Source: JAGWRA01 sp035534615 (GTDB taxonomy: Bacteria; Acidobacteriota; Vicinamibacteria; Vicinamibacterales; CAVVIG01). Taken from it: DNA of 18,762 nucleotides. The stretch is taken from the NCBI GenBank assembly GCA_035534615.1, contig DATLRO010000130.1, positions 1 through 18,762 on the forward strand, in the 5' to 3' direction. The notes beneath the pieces were generated by a model. It made no database searches. It was not told where the DNA came from and saw only the letters and a list, made by a program, of their open reading frames with translations. The translations under genes were made by a program, and so were the position numbers. This document shows positions 8,622 through 16,234 of this stretch, in pieces (the stretch's first letter is position 1; each line of letters starts with the position of its first letter).

Positions 8622-9680
8622 GTGCCGGCCGGGACCATCGCTGTGAGCCTGCCCGGTGCTCTGTACGGCGCGGCGGCGCGCGCGCGGCGCCGGTGGTACG
8701 CGAACCATCCGGGCGCGCGCCGCCGTCTGGCGCGCCCGGTCATCAGCGTCGGCAATCTCACGGTCGGCGGCAGCGGCAAGACACCGGCCGTGGCCTGCGT
8801 CGCGCGCCTGCTGCTGGCGATGGGCGAGCGCCCCGCGATCCTCAGCCGGGGTTACGCCCGGCGCGTCGCGTCCGGCGGTGTCACGATCGTCTCCGACGGC
8901 CGGCAGGTGACGGCCGACCTCGATCACGCGGGCGACGAGCCGCTGATGCTCGCCCGATCGGTCCCGGGCGCCGCGGTGGTCGTGGCGGCGAAGCGCTACG
9001 AGGCGGGTCGCGTCGCCGAGGACCAGCTCGCCTGCACGGTTCATCTGCTGGACGACGGGTTCCAGCATTTCGCGCTCGAGCGCGACGTCAACCTGCTGAT
9101 GCTGGCCCCGCGCGACCTCGACGACACGCTGCTGCCGGGCGGCCGGCTGCGCGAGCAGGCCGCCGCCGCCGCCGCCGCGGATGCCGTCATCGTCGGCGAC
9201 GCCACGCCGGAGGAAGCCGAGGCGACGGCCCGGCGCGCCGGCGTGGCGCACGCGTTCCGCGCCGTCACGGTGGTCGGACCGCCCCGCGCGCTGGACCCGT
9301 ACGGGGCGCCGGCCGATCTCCCGGCACAGGCGGCTGTGCTCGCCGTGACCGGCATCGCCCGGCCCGAGCGCTTCTTCGACACCGTGCGCCGCCAGGGGCT
9401 GACGCTGGCCGGCGAGATCCCCTTCCCCGATCATCACGTGTTCTCGTCGCGCGACGTGAAGTGGATGGTGGACACCGCCCGCCAGTGCGGCGCCTCGGCG
9501 GTCGTCACGACGGAGAAGGACGCCGTCCGGCTGCAGCCCCGCCTGCCGATCGGCGTGCCGGTCGTCTGGCTGCCGCTGGAGCTCACCATCGAGCCGGCCG
9601 ACGCCTTCCGCGACTGGCTGCGCGGGCGCCTGGCACAGGCGCGTGCGGCGTACGCCGGCCGGAAGGCGGCCTCGTCGTGA
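8622..9680 (+). CDS. lpxK: Tetraacyldisaccharide 4'-kinase (lipid A 4'-kinase)
   Basis: The enzyme phosphorylates the 4' position of the lipid A disaccharide at the inner membrane. The N-terminus SLPGALYGAAARARR is the usual amphipathic entry. It is followed by the Walker A motif GNLTVGGSGKTPAV (about 44-57), LSRGYARR, and the family signature LDDGFQHFALERDVNLLML. HHVFSSRDV and TTEKDAVRL near the C-terminus are also typical. Two adjacent GTG codons (8619, 8622) follow GGAGG at 8612-8616. The one at 8622 is better spaced, and a third GTG at 8643 is possible. The stop overlaps the next gene by 4 bp (GTGA). Confidence 0.94.
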   Translation: MPAGTIAVSLPGALYGAAARARRRWYANHPGARRRLARPVISVGNLTVGGSGKTPAVACVARLLLAMGERPAILSRGYARRVASGGVTIVSDGRQVTADLDHAGDEPLMLARSVPGAAVVVAAKRYEAGRVAEDQLACTVHLLDDGFQHFALERDVNLLMLAPRDLDDTLLPGGRLREQAAAAAAADAVIVGDATPEEAEATARRAGVAHAFRAVTVVGPPRALDPYGAPADLPAQAAVLAVTGIARPERFFDTVRRQGLTLAGEIPFPDHHVFSSRDVKWMVDTARQCGASAVVTTEKDAVRLQPRLPIGVPVVWLPLELTIEPADAFRDWLRGRLAQARAAYAGRKAASS

Positions 9681-10603
9681 CGCACCGCCTCGAGACGCTG
9701 GCCGTCCGGGCCGTCATGGCCCTGGTGCGGCTGCTCCCGGAGCGGCTGGTGGCGCCGCTCGGCGCGGCGCTGGGGTCGGTCGTGTACCTGGCCGACGCGA
9801 GGCATCGCCGCGTGGCGCTCGCGAACGTCGCGGCGGCGCTGCCGGAGCGATCGGCCCGGGAGCGCCGCGCCATCGTGCGCGGCGCGTTCCGGCATTTCGG
9901 CCGCCTCCTGTTCGAGCTCCTGAAGTTCGGCACCCTGCCGGTCGACCGGATGATGGCGCGGGTCGAGTTCGAGGGTGAGGATCTCGCCCGGGCCGCCTAC
10001 GCGCAGGGGCGCGGCGTGCTGTTCGTCACCGGGCATTTCGGCTTCTGGGAACTGCACGCGATGGTGCACGCGGTGCGGCTGGCGCCGATCGGCCTGCTGG
10101 CCCGCGCCCTCGACAACCCCCGGCTCCACGACCTGCTCGAATCGATCCGGCAGCGCACCGGCAACTTCGTGATCTACCGGCAGGCGACGATCCGCCGCGT
10201 CATGCGCGCGCTGCAGGAAGGCCAGGGGGTGGCCGTCCTGATCGACCAGCACATCCAGGCGCGCGACGCCGTGTTCGTCGACTTCTTCGACCGCCCGGCC
10301 GCCACCACCGGCGCCGTGGCGGCGCTGGCGCTGCGGACCGGCGCACCGGTCGTGCCGGTGTTCGCGCTGCCGATCGGGCGCGGCCGCTATCGTATGATCT
10401 ACGAGCGCGCCGTCGAGCCGCCGCCCGCCGATGCCCCGGAGGCGCTCCGCGAGTTCACCCAGCGCATCACCCGCGTCCTGGAGGACTACGTGCGGCGCGA
10501 TCCGGACATGTGGCTCTGGATGCACCGGCGATGGCGCGGGGGGGATCTGACCGATGCGCCGATCGACGCGGCAACGCCCGGGCACGCAGGATCCGGAGCG
10601 TGA
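9677..10603 (+). CDS. Lipid A biosynthesis (KDO)2-lipid IVA acyltransferase, LpxL/HtrB family
   Basis: The product is 308 aa and starts at the GTG that overlaps the lpxK stop (GTGA). It is a lysophospholipid acyltransferase-family protein. A hydrophobic N-terminal anchor (about 8-37) is followed by the catalytic HX4E motif GHFGFWELH, with H120 and E125. The later FGxxx...G-type motifs include VLIDQHIQARDAVFVDFFDRPAATTGAVAALALRTGAPVVPVF in segments. Such enzymes add secondary acyl chains to lipid A after Kdo transfer. The position between lpxK and the heptosyltransferase genes agrees with that role. LpxL, LpxM and LpxP cannot be told apart from sequence alone, so no symbol is given. Confidence 0.9.
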   Translation: MTHRLETLAVRAVMALVRLLPERLVAPLGAALGSVVYLADARHRRVALANVAAALPERSARERRAIVRGAFRHFGRLLFELLKFGTLPVDRMMARVEFEGEDLARAAYAQGRGVLFVTGHFGFWELHAMVHAVRLAPIGLLARALDNPRLHDLLESIRQRTGNFVIYRQATIRRVMRALQEGQGVAVLIDQHIQARDAVFVDFFDRPAATTGAVAALALRTGAPVVPVFALPIGRGRYRMIYERAVEPPPADAPEALREFTQRITRVLEDYVRRDPDMWLWMHRRWRGGDLTDAPIDAATPGHAGSGA

Positions 10604-10614
10604 GCGACGGCAGC

Positions 10615-10636
10615 GCGTGGGGGCGGGGCCCCACGC
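10615..10636. repeat. GC palindrome ahead of waaF start
   Basis: GCGTGGGG (10615-10622) pairs perfectly with CCCCACGC (10629-10636) around a 6-base loop. It lies 11 bp before the waaF ATG, in the only gap between lpxL and waaF. Its core, GGGGCGGGGCCCC, closely resembles the palindrome before gmhB (11897-11915). It may be a dispersed element or a translation-modulating hairpin. Confidence 0.55.
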
Positions 10637-10647
10637 CTCGTGATGAA

Positions 10648-11682
10648 ATGACTCTCTCGACGCCGGCTCGCCTCGTGATTCTCGCGCCGAACTGGCTGGG
10701 CGACATCGTCATGGCCCTGCCGGCGATGGCCGGCGTCCGGCAGGCGTTTCCGGAGGCGCACCTGGCGGTGGCGGCGCGCCGCGGGCTGGCCGGCCTGTTC
10801 GACGCCGTGCCCTCCGTGGACGAGGCGATCCCGCTCGAGGGCCGTCGCCGGGACGATGCGGCGCGGCTGCGCGCCGGGCGCTTCGACGTCGCGCTCCTGC
10901 TGCCCAACTCGTTCGCCGCCGCCTGGCTCGCGTGGCGGGCGGGCGTGGCCGGGCGGTGGGGCTACCGGACCGACGGCCGGCGGCTGCTGCTGACCCGCGC
11001 GATCGGCCGCCCCTCGCGGCAGGGCCATCAGGCCGAGTACTATCAGGAGCTGGTCCGCCGGCTCGGCCTCGCGGCTGGTCCGCCGGCGCCGCCGCTGCAG
11101 GTGGACGAGTCGATGCGGCAGCGGGCGCGGGCGCTGCTCGAACGTCACGGCTGGACGGCCGGCAGGCCGCTCGTCGGCGTCGCGCCGGGTGCGGCCTACG
11201 GGCACGCGAAACGGTGGCCGCCCGAGCGGTTCGCGGCGGTCATTCGCGCCCTGGCGGCCGACGGGGTGCAGGCGGTCGTCGTGGGCACGGCGCAGGATGC
11301 CGACGCGGCCCTGGACATCGAGCGTGCGCTGGGGGATCCCGGGGGCGACGGACCGGTCAATCTCGTTGGCCGGACCGATCTCGCCGCGCTGATCGGCGTG
11401 CTGTCGCAGTGCCGCAGCGTGGTGACGAACGATTCGGGGGCGATGCACCTGGCGGCCGCGCTCGGCGTGCCGGTGACCGCCATGTTCGGTCCGACCGACG
11501 AACGGGTGACGGCGCCGCTGCCGCTGACCGATCCGGGCGCCGCCGGGCGGGCGCACGTCGTGTTGACCCACGCCGTGCGGTGCCGGCCGTGCCTGCTGCG
11601 CGAGTGTCCGATCGATCACCGGTGCATGACGGGCATCCGCCCGGAGGACGTGCTGGCGGCGGTGCGACGACAACTTGGATGA
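10648..11682 (+). CDS. waaF: ADP-heptose:LPS heptosyltransferase II
   Basis: The product is 344 aa, a GT9 glycosyltransferase (GT-B fold). The N-terminal LAPNWLGDIVMALPA includes the family's conserved D19. NSFAAAWLAWRAG and GYRTDGRRLLL fit the acceptor domain. VGVAPGAAYGHAKRWPPERFA and TNDSGAMHLAAALGVPVTAMFGPTD (in segments) form the ADP-heptose site. The cysteine-containing CRPCLLRECPIDHRCM tail is characteristic of WaaF rather than WaaC. It adds the second heptose to the LPS inner core on the cytoplasmic face. The ATG at 10648 gives the canonical N-terminus. An in-frame start further upstream would overlap the lpxL gene and adds non-family sequence. Confidence 0.93.
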   Translation: MTLSTPARLVILAPNWLGDIVMALPAMAGVRQAFPEAHLAVAARRGLAGLFDAVPSVDEAIPLEGRRRDDAARLRAGRFDVALLLPNSFAAAWLAWRAGVAGRWGYRTDGRRLLLTRAIGRPSRQGHQAEYYQELVRRLGLAAGPPAPPLQVDESMRQRARALLERHGWTAGRPLVGVAPGAAYGHAKRWPPERFAAVIRALAADGVQAVVVGTAQDADAALDIERALGDPGGDGPVNLVGRTDLAALIGVLSQCRSVVTNDSGAMHLAAALGVPVTAMFGPTDERVTAPLPLTDPGAAGRAHVVLTHAVRCRPCLLRECPIDHRCMTGIRPEDVLAAVRRQLG

Positions 11683-11914
11683 ACTCTGGCACTCTGGCGA
11701 TGCCCGGACCGGGCGCAGCCCGGCGGCCCGCACCGCGGAGCCGCGTGCGAGCGGCGTGGAGCGAGCCTGGCGGGGTGCCGGGGACCCCGCCATCCAGACG
11801 ATGCGCGAGCCGCGTGAGGCGAGCGAGTGAAGTGAGCCGGCCAGCCTCCGCCAGGGCTCCGGCGGCCCGCCATAGCGCTTCCCGCGAAGGCGGGGGTTCG
11901 GGGCGGAGCCCCGA
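11683..11914. other. 232-bp intergenic region rich in palindromes and short repeats
   Basis: No gene is supported here on either strand. GAGCCGCGTG occurs twice (11738-11747 and 11807-11816), each followed by GAGCG-type runs. GGCGGCCCG also appears twice. A perfect 9-bp-stem palindrome lies at 11768-11792, a CCCGC/GCGGG hairpin at 11881-11894, and an 8-bp-stem palindrome at 11897-11915. The density of structure breaks an otherwise compact operon and suggests an inserted repeat element. Confidence 0.55.
11768..11792. repeat. Perfect palindrome, 9-bp stem
   Basis: TGGCGGGGT (11768-11776) is exactly complementary to ACCCCGCCA (11784-11792), with a 7-base loop. There is no T tract on either side, so it is not a typical intrinsic terminator. 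It lies in the middle of the repeat-rich waaF-gmhB gap. Confidence 0.7.
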
Positions 11915-11915
11915 A
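11897..11915. repeat. Palindrome covering the gmhB ribosome binding region
   Basis: TTCGGGGC (11897-11904) and GCCCCGAA (11908-11915) are perfectly complementary. The 3-base loop GGA starts the only plausible Shine-Dalgarno sequence (GGAG, 11905-11908). The last arm base is the A of the gmhB ATG. A fold in the mRNA would therefore control access to the start. Confidence 0.6.
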
Positions 11916-12487
11916 TGACGATGAACCGCGCTGTGTTTCTCGACCGGGACGGCACGCTCATCGAGGAGGTCGGCTATCTCGACCGCCTCGAGCGGATCGC
12001 GTTCTTTCCCTGGAGCATCGACGCCGTCCGGCTGCTGAACCGCGCCCGGTTCAAGGTGGTGGTGGTCACCAACCAGGCGGGCGTGGCCCGGGGCTTCTTC
12101 GACGAGTCGTTCGTGGCCGAGGCGCACCGGCACATCGACGAGCGGATGCGCGCCGGGCGCGCGGTCGTCGACGCGTTCTACTATTGTCCGCACCATCCGG
12201 AAGGGCGGGTCGACCGCTACCGGCTGGAGTGCGGGTGCCGCAAGCCGAAGACCGGTATGGTGCGGGCGGCGGCCGAGGCGCTGGACCTCGATCTCGAACG
12301 GTCGTTCGTCATCGGCGACCGCTGGCTGGACGTGCAGATGGCGCAGGCGGCCGGCAGCCGCGGCATCCTGGTCCGGACCGGTTACGGGCGGACCGAGGTG
12401 CTGGATCCGCCCGAAGGCGCGCGTGCCGACCTCGTGGCGGAGCATCTCCTGGAGGCCGTCGGCTGGATCCTGCGGCAGTCGTCGTAG
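11915..12487 (+). CDS. gmhB: D-glycero-beta-D-manno-heptose 1,7-bisphosphate 7-phosphatase
   Basis: The product is 190 aa, the usual GmhB size. It is a HAD phosphatase: the FLDRDGTL motif gives nucleophile D10 and acid/base D12. VVTNQAGVARG (50-60) supplies motif II, K112 is a motif III candidate, and IGDRWLDVQMA (133-143) with D135 is motif IV. A zinc loop is formed by CPHHPEG (C91, H93) and CGC (C106, C108), a hallmark of GmhB. It removes the 7-phosphate before ADP-heptose formation. It sits directly before hldA and hldC, its pathway partners. A second in-frame ATG at 11921 is an alternative start. Confidence 0.94.
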   Translation: MTMNRAVFLDRDGTLIEEVGYLDRLERIAFFPWSIDAVRLLNRARFKVVVVTNQAGVARGFFDESFVAEAHRHIDERMRAGRAVVDAFYYCPHHPEGRVDRYRLECGCRKPKTGMVRAAAEALDLDLERSFVIGDRWLDVQMAQAAGSRGILVRTGYGRTEVLDPPEGARADLVAEHLLEAVGWILRQSS

Positions 12488-12568
12488 CGCCCGGCTTCCG
12501 CCGCCGCTGACGCGTCGCCCGCCGCCGGTCGCACGTCGGACGTTGTGCGTCGTACATCACAGACGATC

Positions 12569-13675
12569 ATGAAGATTGCCCGTTCCGTTCATCCCCTGCC
12601 GGGCGAAAGCGAGCGCAAGGCCCGTCTGCTCGGCCTCCTCGACGCCTTCGGCGGCAAGCGGGTCGTCGTGCTCGGCGACCTCATCGCCGACGAGTTCATC
12701 TACGGCCAGATCTCGCGCGTCTCGCGCGAGGCGCCGGTGCTCATCCTGAAATACGACGCCACGGAGGTCGCGGCCGGCGGCGCGGGCAACGCCGCGAACA
12801 ACGTCGCCGCGCTCGGCGGCACCGCCCGCCTGGTGGGAATCGCCGGACGCGACGACCAGGGGCGGCGCATGATCCGCAGCCTGCACCGCCGCGTGGAGTC
12901 CCGGCGCGTGCTGCGCCCCGCGTCGTGGCAGACGCCCGTCAAGACGCGCATCCTGGCCGGCGGCGTCCATTCGGCCAAGCAGCAGGTCGTCCGGGTCGAC
13001 CGCGAGCGCGCGTGGCACGGCACGGCGGCCGACCGCCGCGGGCTGCAGGATCGGCTCCGGCAGGCGGTCGACGACTGCGACGGCGTGATCGTCTCGGACT
13101 ACGGGCTGGGGCTCGTGACGCCCGACCTCGTGGCGTTCCTGCAGCGCCTCGTCGCCGGCCGCACGCGCCGGAGGCCGGTTCCGATCCTGATCGATTCGCG
13201 CTACGACCTGCTGGCCTACCGCGGCCTGACGGCGGCGACGCCCAACGAAACCGAGGTGGAGCAGCTGCTCGGCGTCACGATCGACGACGACCCGCAGGTG
13301 CTGGAGCGGGCCGGCCGGGCGATTCTGCGCCGGACCGGGATGCGGGCGGTCCTCATCACGCGCGGCAGCCGCGGCATGGCGCTGTTCGAGCCCGGCACGC
13401 CGACCGCCGCGATTCCGATCTTCGGCACGGACGAGATTGCGGACGTGACCGGCGCCGGCGACACCGTCATTGCGACGATGGCGATGGCGCTGGCGTGCGG
13501 CGCGTCGTTCTTCGAGGCGGCGCGGCTGGCGAACTACGCCGGCGGCCTCGTCGTCATGAAGCGCGGCACCGCCTCGGTGACCGCCGAGGAGCTGGCCGAC
13601 GCCGTCGAGCGCGACCACCCGACGCCGGTCGAAGCCTGGTCGCAGGAAGGCCCCGAACAGGGGCGGCGCGCGTGA
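12569..13675 (+). CDS. hldA: D-glycero-beta-D-manno-heptose-7-phosphate kinase (RfaE1/HldA type)
   Basis: From the ATG at 12569 the product is 368 aa, a PfkB/ribokinase-family kinase. The N-terminal VVVLGDLIADEFIYGQISRVSREAPV (in segments, 32-57) and GGAGNAANNVAALGG (70-84) form the sugar-binding face. VIVSDYGLG (173-181) and TPNETEVEQL (224-233) follow. The C-terminal DVTGAGDTV (292-300) holds catalytic D298. It makes heptose 1,7-bisphosphate. Many bacteria fuse it with the adenylyltransferase as HldE; here the two are separate adjacent genes. A GTG at 12545 could extend it by eight residues. Neither start has a clear Shine-Dalgarno sequence. The 81-bp gap to gmhB contains short acgt-rich imperfect repeats. 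Confidence 0.93.
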   Translation: MKIARSVHPLPGESERKARLLGLLDAFGGKRVVVLGDLIADEFIYGQISRVSREAPVLILKYDATEVAAGGAGNAANNVAALGGTARLVGIAGRDDQGRRMIRSLHRRVESRRVLRPASWQTPVKTRILAGGVHSAKQQVVRVDRERAWHGTAADRRGLQDRLRQAVDDCDGVIVSDYGLGLVTPDLVAFLQRLVAGRTRRRPVPILIDSRYDLLAYRGLTAATPNETEVEQLLGVTIDDDPQVLERAGRAILRRTGMRAVLITRGSRGMALFEPGTPTAAIPIFGTDEIADVTGAGDTVIATMAMALACGASFFEAARLANYAGGLVVMKRGTASVTAEELADAVERDHPTPVEAWSQEGPEQGRRA

Positions 13676-13677
13676 GG

Positions 13678-14157
13678 ATGGGTGAGATCCTGACGGCCGA
13701 CGAGCTCGTGGACCGCGTGGCGGCCGACCGTGCCGCGGGCCGGACGATTGCGTTCGCCAACGGCTGCTTCGACGTGCTGCACGTCGGCCACGCCCGGTAC
13801 CTGCAGGAGGCGGCCCGCGAGGCGGACCGGCTGATCGTGGCGATCAACGACGATGAGTCGGTGGCGGCGCTGAAGGGGCCGGGGCGCCCCGTGCTGCCGG
13901 CCGCCGACCGGGCGGAGCTGGTCGCCGCGCTCCGCGGCGTCGATTATGTCGTCGTGTTCGGAGGACGGACCGTGGCGGATCTGCTGACGCGGATCGAGCC
14001 GGACGTGCACTGCAAGGGGACCGACTACACCGTCGACTCCGTGCCCGAGCGGGACGTCGTGCGCGCGTACGGCGGCCGCATCGCCATCGTCGGCGACCCG
14101 AAGGACCATTCGACGCGCGAGCTGTTCGGCCGGATCCGCGGGACCACCCGGCCGTGA
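13678..14157 (+). CDS. hldC: D-glycero-beta-D-manno-heptose 1-phosphate adenylyltransferase (RfaE2/HldC type)
   Basis: The product is 159 aa, the usual length of stand-alone RfaE2. It is a cytidylyltransferase-like nucleotidyltransferase: FANGCFDVLHVGH (26-38) contains the H35-x-G-H38 nucleotide-binding motif. HCKGTDYTVDSVPERDVV and the late HSTRELFGRI (a variant of the usual STT motif) complete the fold. It makes ADP-D-glycero-beta-D-manno-heptose. An upstream in-frame GTG at 13672 overlaps the hldA stop as GTGA and could be the start. The ATG gives the usual family N-terminus. The 3' end overlaps waaC by 4 bp. Confidence 0.93.
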   Translation: MGEILTADELVDRVAADRAAGRTIAFANGCFDVLHVGHARYLQEAAREADRLIVAINDDESVAALKGPGRPVLPAADRAELVAALRGVDYVVVFGGRTVADLLTRIEPDVHCKGTDYTVDSVPERDVVRAYGGRIAIVGDPKDHSTRELFGRIRGTTRP

Positions 14158-15215
14158 CCCGCATCCTCATCGTCAGGCTCGGATCGCTCGGCGACATCGT
14201 CCACACGCTGCCGGTGGCGGCGGCGCTGCGCCGCGCCTTCGCCGACAGCCGGATCGACTGGCTCGTGTCGGCGCCGCACCGGCCGCTGCTGGATCTGGTG
14301 CCGGTGATCGACCGCCGGCTGGCGATCGGCGCGGCGGCGGGCGCCGCGGCGGGCGCGCACGCCGGCGATGAGGCGTTCGCCGGCGCGGGCGGCCTGATCG
14401 ACGCCATCCGCGATCTGCGGCAGGCGCGCTACGACGTGGCGCTCGACCTGCAGGGGCTGCTGAAATCGGCGGTGCTGGCCCGGGCGTCCGGCGCCGCCCG
14501 CGTGATCGGCTTTGCGACCCGCGCGCTGCGCGAGCCGCTGGCGCGGCCGTTCTACACCGAAGCGCACGACCCGGGGGCGACGCGACACGTCATCGAGAAG
14601 AACCTCGCCCTCCTCGCGCCGCTCGGCGTGCGCGACGCCACGATGGCATTTCCCATCGAGCACGTGACGCGTGATGTCGTGCCGGCGGTGCGGCGGCGTC
14701 TCGGCCTCGGCGCCGAGGGGCGGTACGTCCTGATCAACCCGGGCGCCGGCTGGCCGAACAAGCGCTGGCCGCCCGAGCGGCTCGGCGCGCTGGCGGCGGC
14801 GCTGCGCGAGCGGCACGCCCTGCCGTCGGTCGTGATCTGGGGACCGGGAGAGGAGACGCTGGCCGGACGGGTCGTCGAGACGGCGGGCGGCGCCGCCATT
14901 CCGGCGCCGCCGACCGATATTGCCGATCTGGTCGCGCTCGCGCGGGGGGCGGCGCTGTTCGTCGCCGGCGACACCGGGCCGCTGCACATCGCGGCGGCGG
15001 TCGGCACGCCGATCGTCGGGCTGTACGGTCCGACGAGCCCCGAACGCAACGGTCCGTGGTCACCCTCCGACATCACGGTGTCGCGGACGGTGCAGTGCGC
15101 GTGCCGCGACCGGCGCCGGTGCCGCCGGTCGGAACCTTGCCTGCTGGACATCCAGGTGCCCGAAGTGCTGGATGCCGTTGATCGCCGTCTCGCGGCCGTA
15201 TCGACCCATGCCTGA
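14154..15215 (+). CDS. waaC: LPS heptosyltransferase I (GT9 family)
   Basis: The product is 353 aa and starts at the GTG overlapping the hldC stop. The N-terminal ILIVRLGSLGDIVHTLP carries the catalytic D14 of WaaC. LDLQGLLKSA and GFATRALREPLA belong to the acceptor domain. NPGAGWPNKRWPPERL and GDTGPLHIAAAVGTPIVGLYGPTSPERNG (in segments) form the ADP-heptose site. It adds the first heptose to Kdo. A low-complexity Ala/Gly insertion (about residues 60-80, IGAAAGAAAGAHAGDEAFAG) is unusual. The Cys-rich end, CACRDRRRCRRSEPCL, is like some GT9 relatives. WaaC versus a third heptosyltransferase is judged from the N-terminus and from the presence of waaF nearby. Confidence 0.88.
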   Translation: MTRILIVRLGSLGDIVHTLPVAAALRRAFADSRIDWLVSAPHRPLLDLVPVIDRRLAIGAAAGAAAGAHAGDEAFAGAGGLIDAIRDLRQARYDVALDLQGLLKSAVLARASGAARVIGFATRALREPLARPFYTEAHDPGATRHVIEKNLALLAPLGVRDATMAFPIEHVTRDVVPAVRRRLGLGAEGRYVLINPGAGWPNKRWPPERLGALAAALRERHALPSVVIWGPGEETLAGRVVETAGGAAIPAPPTDIADLVALARGAALFVAGDTGPLHIAAAVGTPIVGLYGPTSPERNGPWSPSDITVSRTVQCACRDRRRCRRSEPCLLDIQVPEVLDAVDRRLAAVSTHA

Positions 15216-15729
15216 TCCGAGTGCCCGCCTGGCGCGCTGGCGCGTGCCGTCCGGCTTCCTGTTCGGTGCCCTGGTGCTGTGGCTGGCCCGTCCGACGGTC
15301 CTCTCGATCGCGATCGGCGCGGGCGTCGCGGCGGTCGGCGAGGCGATCCGCTTCTGGGCGGCCGGTCACCTGCGGAAGGGGCAGGAAGTGACGATGTCGG
15401 GGCCGTATCGATGGACGAGGCACCCGTTGTACGTCGGCTCGTCCGTGATCGGCATCGGGCTGGCGATCGGAGCGAGCAGCGTCGTGGCGGCGCTGCTGAT
15501 CGGGCTGTATCTGGGGGTGATGCTGACGGCGGCGATCCGGTCCGAGGAGGCGTTTCTCACCCGGAAGTTCGGCACGCGCTATGACGAGTACCGGCGGGCC
15601 GGCGCGGAGACCGGCGCAGCGCGGCGCCCGTTCAGCGTGCGGCAGGCGATGGCAAACCGGGAGTACCGCGCGGTCATCGGCCTCGTCGTCGCGCTCGCAT
15701 TGCTGGCCGGGAGGGGGTTGCTGAAGTAG
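15208..15729 (+). CDS. Isoprenylcysteine carboxyl methyltransferase (ICMT)-family membrane protein
   Basis: The product is 173 aa and starts at the ATG that overlaps waaC by 8 bp. Membrane segments are visible at about 10-45 (two), 75-105 and near the C-terminus (about 152-168). The ICMT/PEMT signature is clear: GPYRWTRHPLYVGSSVIGIG (a SAM-binding RHPxY motif) followed by EEAFLTRKFGTRYDEYRR. Bacterial members are predicted membrane methyltransferases whose substrates are mostly unknown. Tight coupling to heptosyltransferase I suggests a role in the envelope, possibly methylation of an LPS or lipid substrate, but this is inference. Confidence 0.85.
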   Translation: MPDPSARLARWRVPSGFLFGALVLWLARPTVLSIAIGAGVAAVGEAIRFWAAGHLRKGQEVTMSGPYRWTRHPLYVGSSVIGIGLAIGASSVVAALLIGLYLGVMLTAAIRSEEAFLTRKFGTRYDEYRRAGAETGAARRPFSVRQAMANREYRAVIGLVVALALLAGRGLLK

Positions 15730-15756
15730 AGAGCGGGGTTCGGGGGCTCCCAGGGG

Positions 15757-15784
15757 TTCCGGGGGTTGTCAGTTGTCATATAAT
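15757..15784 (+). promoter_or_regulatory. Candidate promoter for tRNA-Val
   Basis: A perfect TATAAT lies at 15779-15784, about 41 bp before the tRNA. The best -35 is TTCCGG (15757-15762), 16 bases upstream, which is weak. A direct repeat TTGTCAG/TTGTCAT (15766-15779) sits between them. The region just after the LPS operon shows no clear terminator. Confidence 0.5.
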
Positions 15785-15825
15785 GAAGTGTTCTGGCGGT
15801 CAGCCGGGGACGCATCCGGGGTACC

Positions 15826-15900
15826 GGGCGGTTAGCTCAGTGGTAGAGCACTGGCCTTACACGCCGGCTGTCACAGGTTCGAATCCTGTACCGCCCACCA
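15826..15900 (+). tRNA. tRNA-Val (anticodon UAC)
   Basis: The acceptor arm pairs GGGCGGT with ACCGCCC, followed by A and an encoded CCA. The D arm is GCTCAGTGGTAGAGC. The anticodon stem CTGGC/GCCGG carries the loop CTTACAC, giving anticodon TAC. The T arm is ACAGGTTCGAATCCTGT. It lies 96 bp after the LPS operon and 251 bp before tRNA-Asp. Confidence 0.97.
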
Positions 15901-15952
15901 GCCTCCGCTCGCCCTTCGCAGAGATCACCTGCTCCGGGCGAGCTTCGGCTAC

Positions 15953-16036
15953 GCAGGCCAGCGAGGGGACGCCACTCGGGCGAGCGAAGGCTGGGCAGGC
16001 CAGCGAGGGGACGCCCTTCGGGCGGGCGGCAGGCCA
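15953..16036. repeat. Tandem direct repeat, 42-bp period
   Basis: GCAGGCCAGCGAGGGGACGC starts at 15953 and again at 15995, and the following TCGGGCG is shared as well. A third partial copy (GCAGGCCAG) begins at 16029. The repeat fills the spacer between tRNA-Val and tRNA-Asp, where no gene is supported. Confidence 0.75.
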
Positions 16037-16056
16037 GTGTGCGGGTTGCAGGGATT

Positions 16057-16085
16057 TCGTGGAAGCCGCCTGCGCAGGATAGAAT
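16057..16085 (+). promoter_or_regulatory. Weak candidate promoter for tRNA-Asp
   Basis: TAGAAT (16080-16085) is preceded at 17 bases by TCGTGG (16057-16062). The -10 matches five of six consensus bases, while the -35 is poor. It lies 66 bp before tRNA-Asp, in the stretch between the 42-bp repeats and the tRNA. Confidence 0.3.
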
Positions 16086-16151
16086 CAGGGAAGCGATCGA
16101 CGCGCGCGTGGCCGCGGGCCGCGCGCGACGGCAGCGAAGAGTCAAAGGTTC

Positions 16152-16228
<77 letters not shown>

Positions 16229-16234
16229 ACTAAA

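Noticed and set aside
7724..10585. Long minus-strand open frames opposite waaA, lpxK and the acyltransferase gene
   Set aside because: Low-complexity composition, no recognisable domain, and full overlap with conserved LPS genes.
10510..10647. N-terminal extension of waaF
   Set aside because: It overlaps the acyltransferase gene and adds sequence with no family similarity. The ATG at 10648 gives the canonical N-terminus.
12488..12568. Short acgt-rich repeats before hldA as a regulatory array
   Set aside because: The copies are imperfect and irregularly spaced. Nothing links them to a known operator.
15953..16036. Tandem repeats as a CRISPR array
   Set aside because: The units are contiguous with no unique spacers, only two and a fraction copies, and no cas genes nearby.
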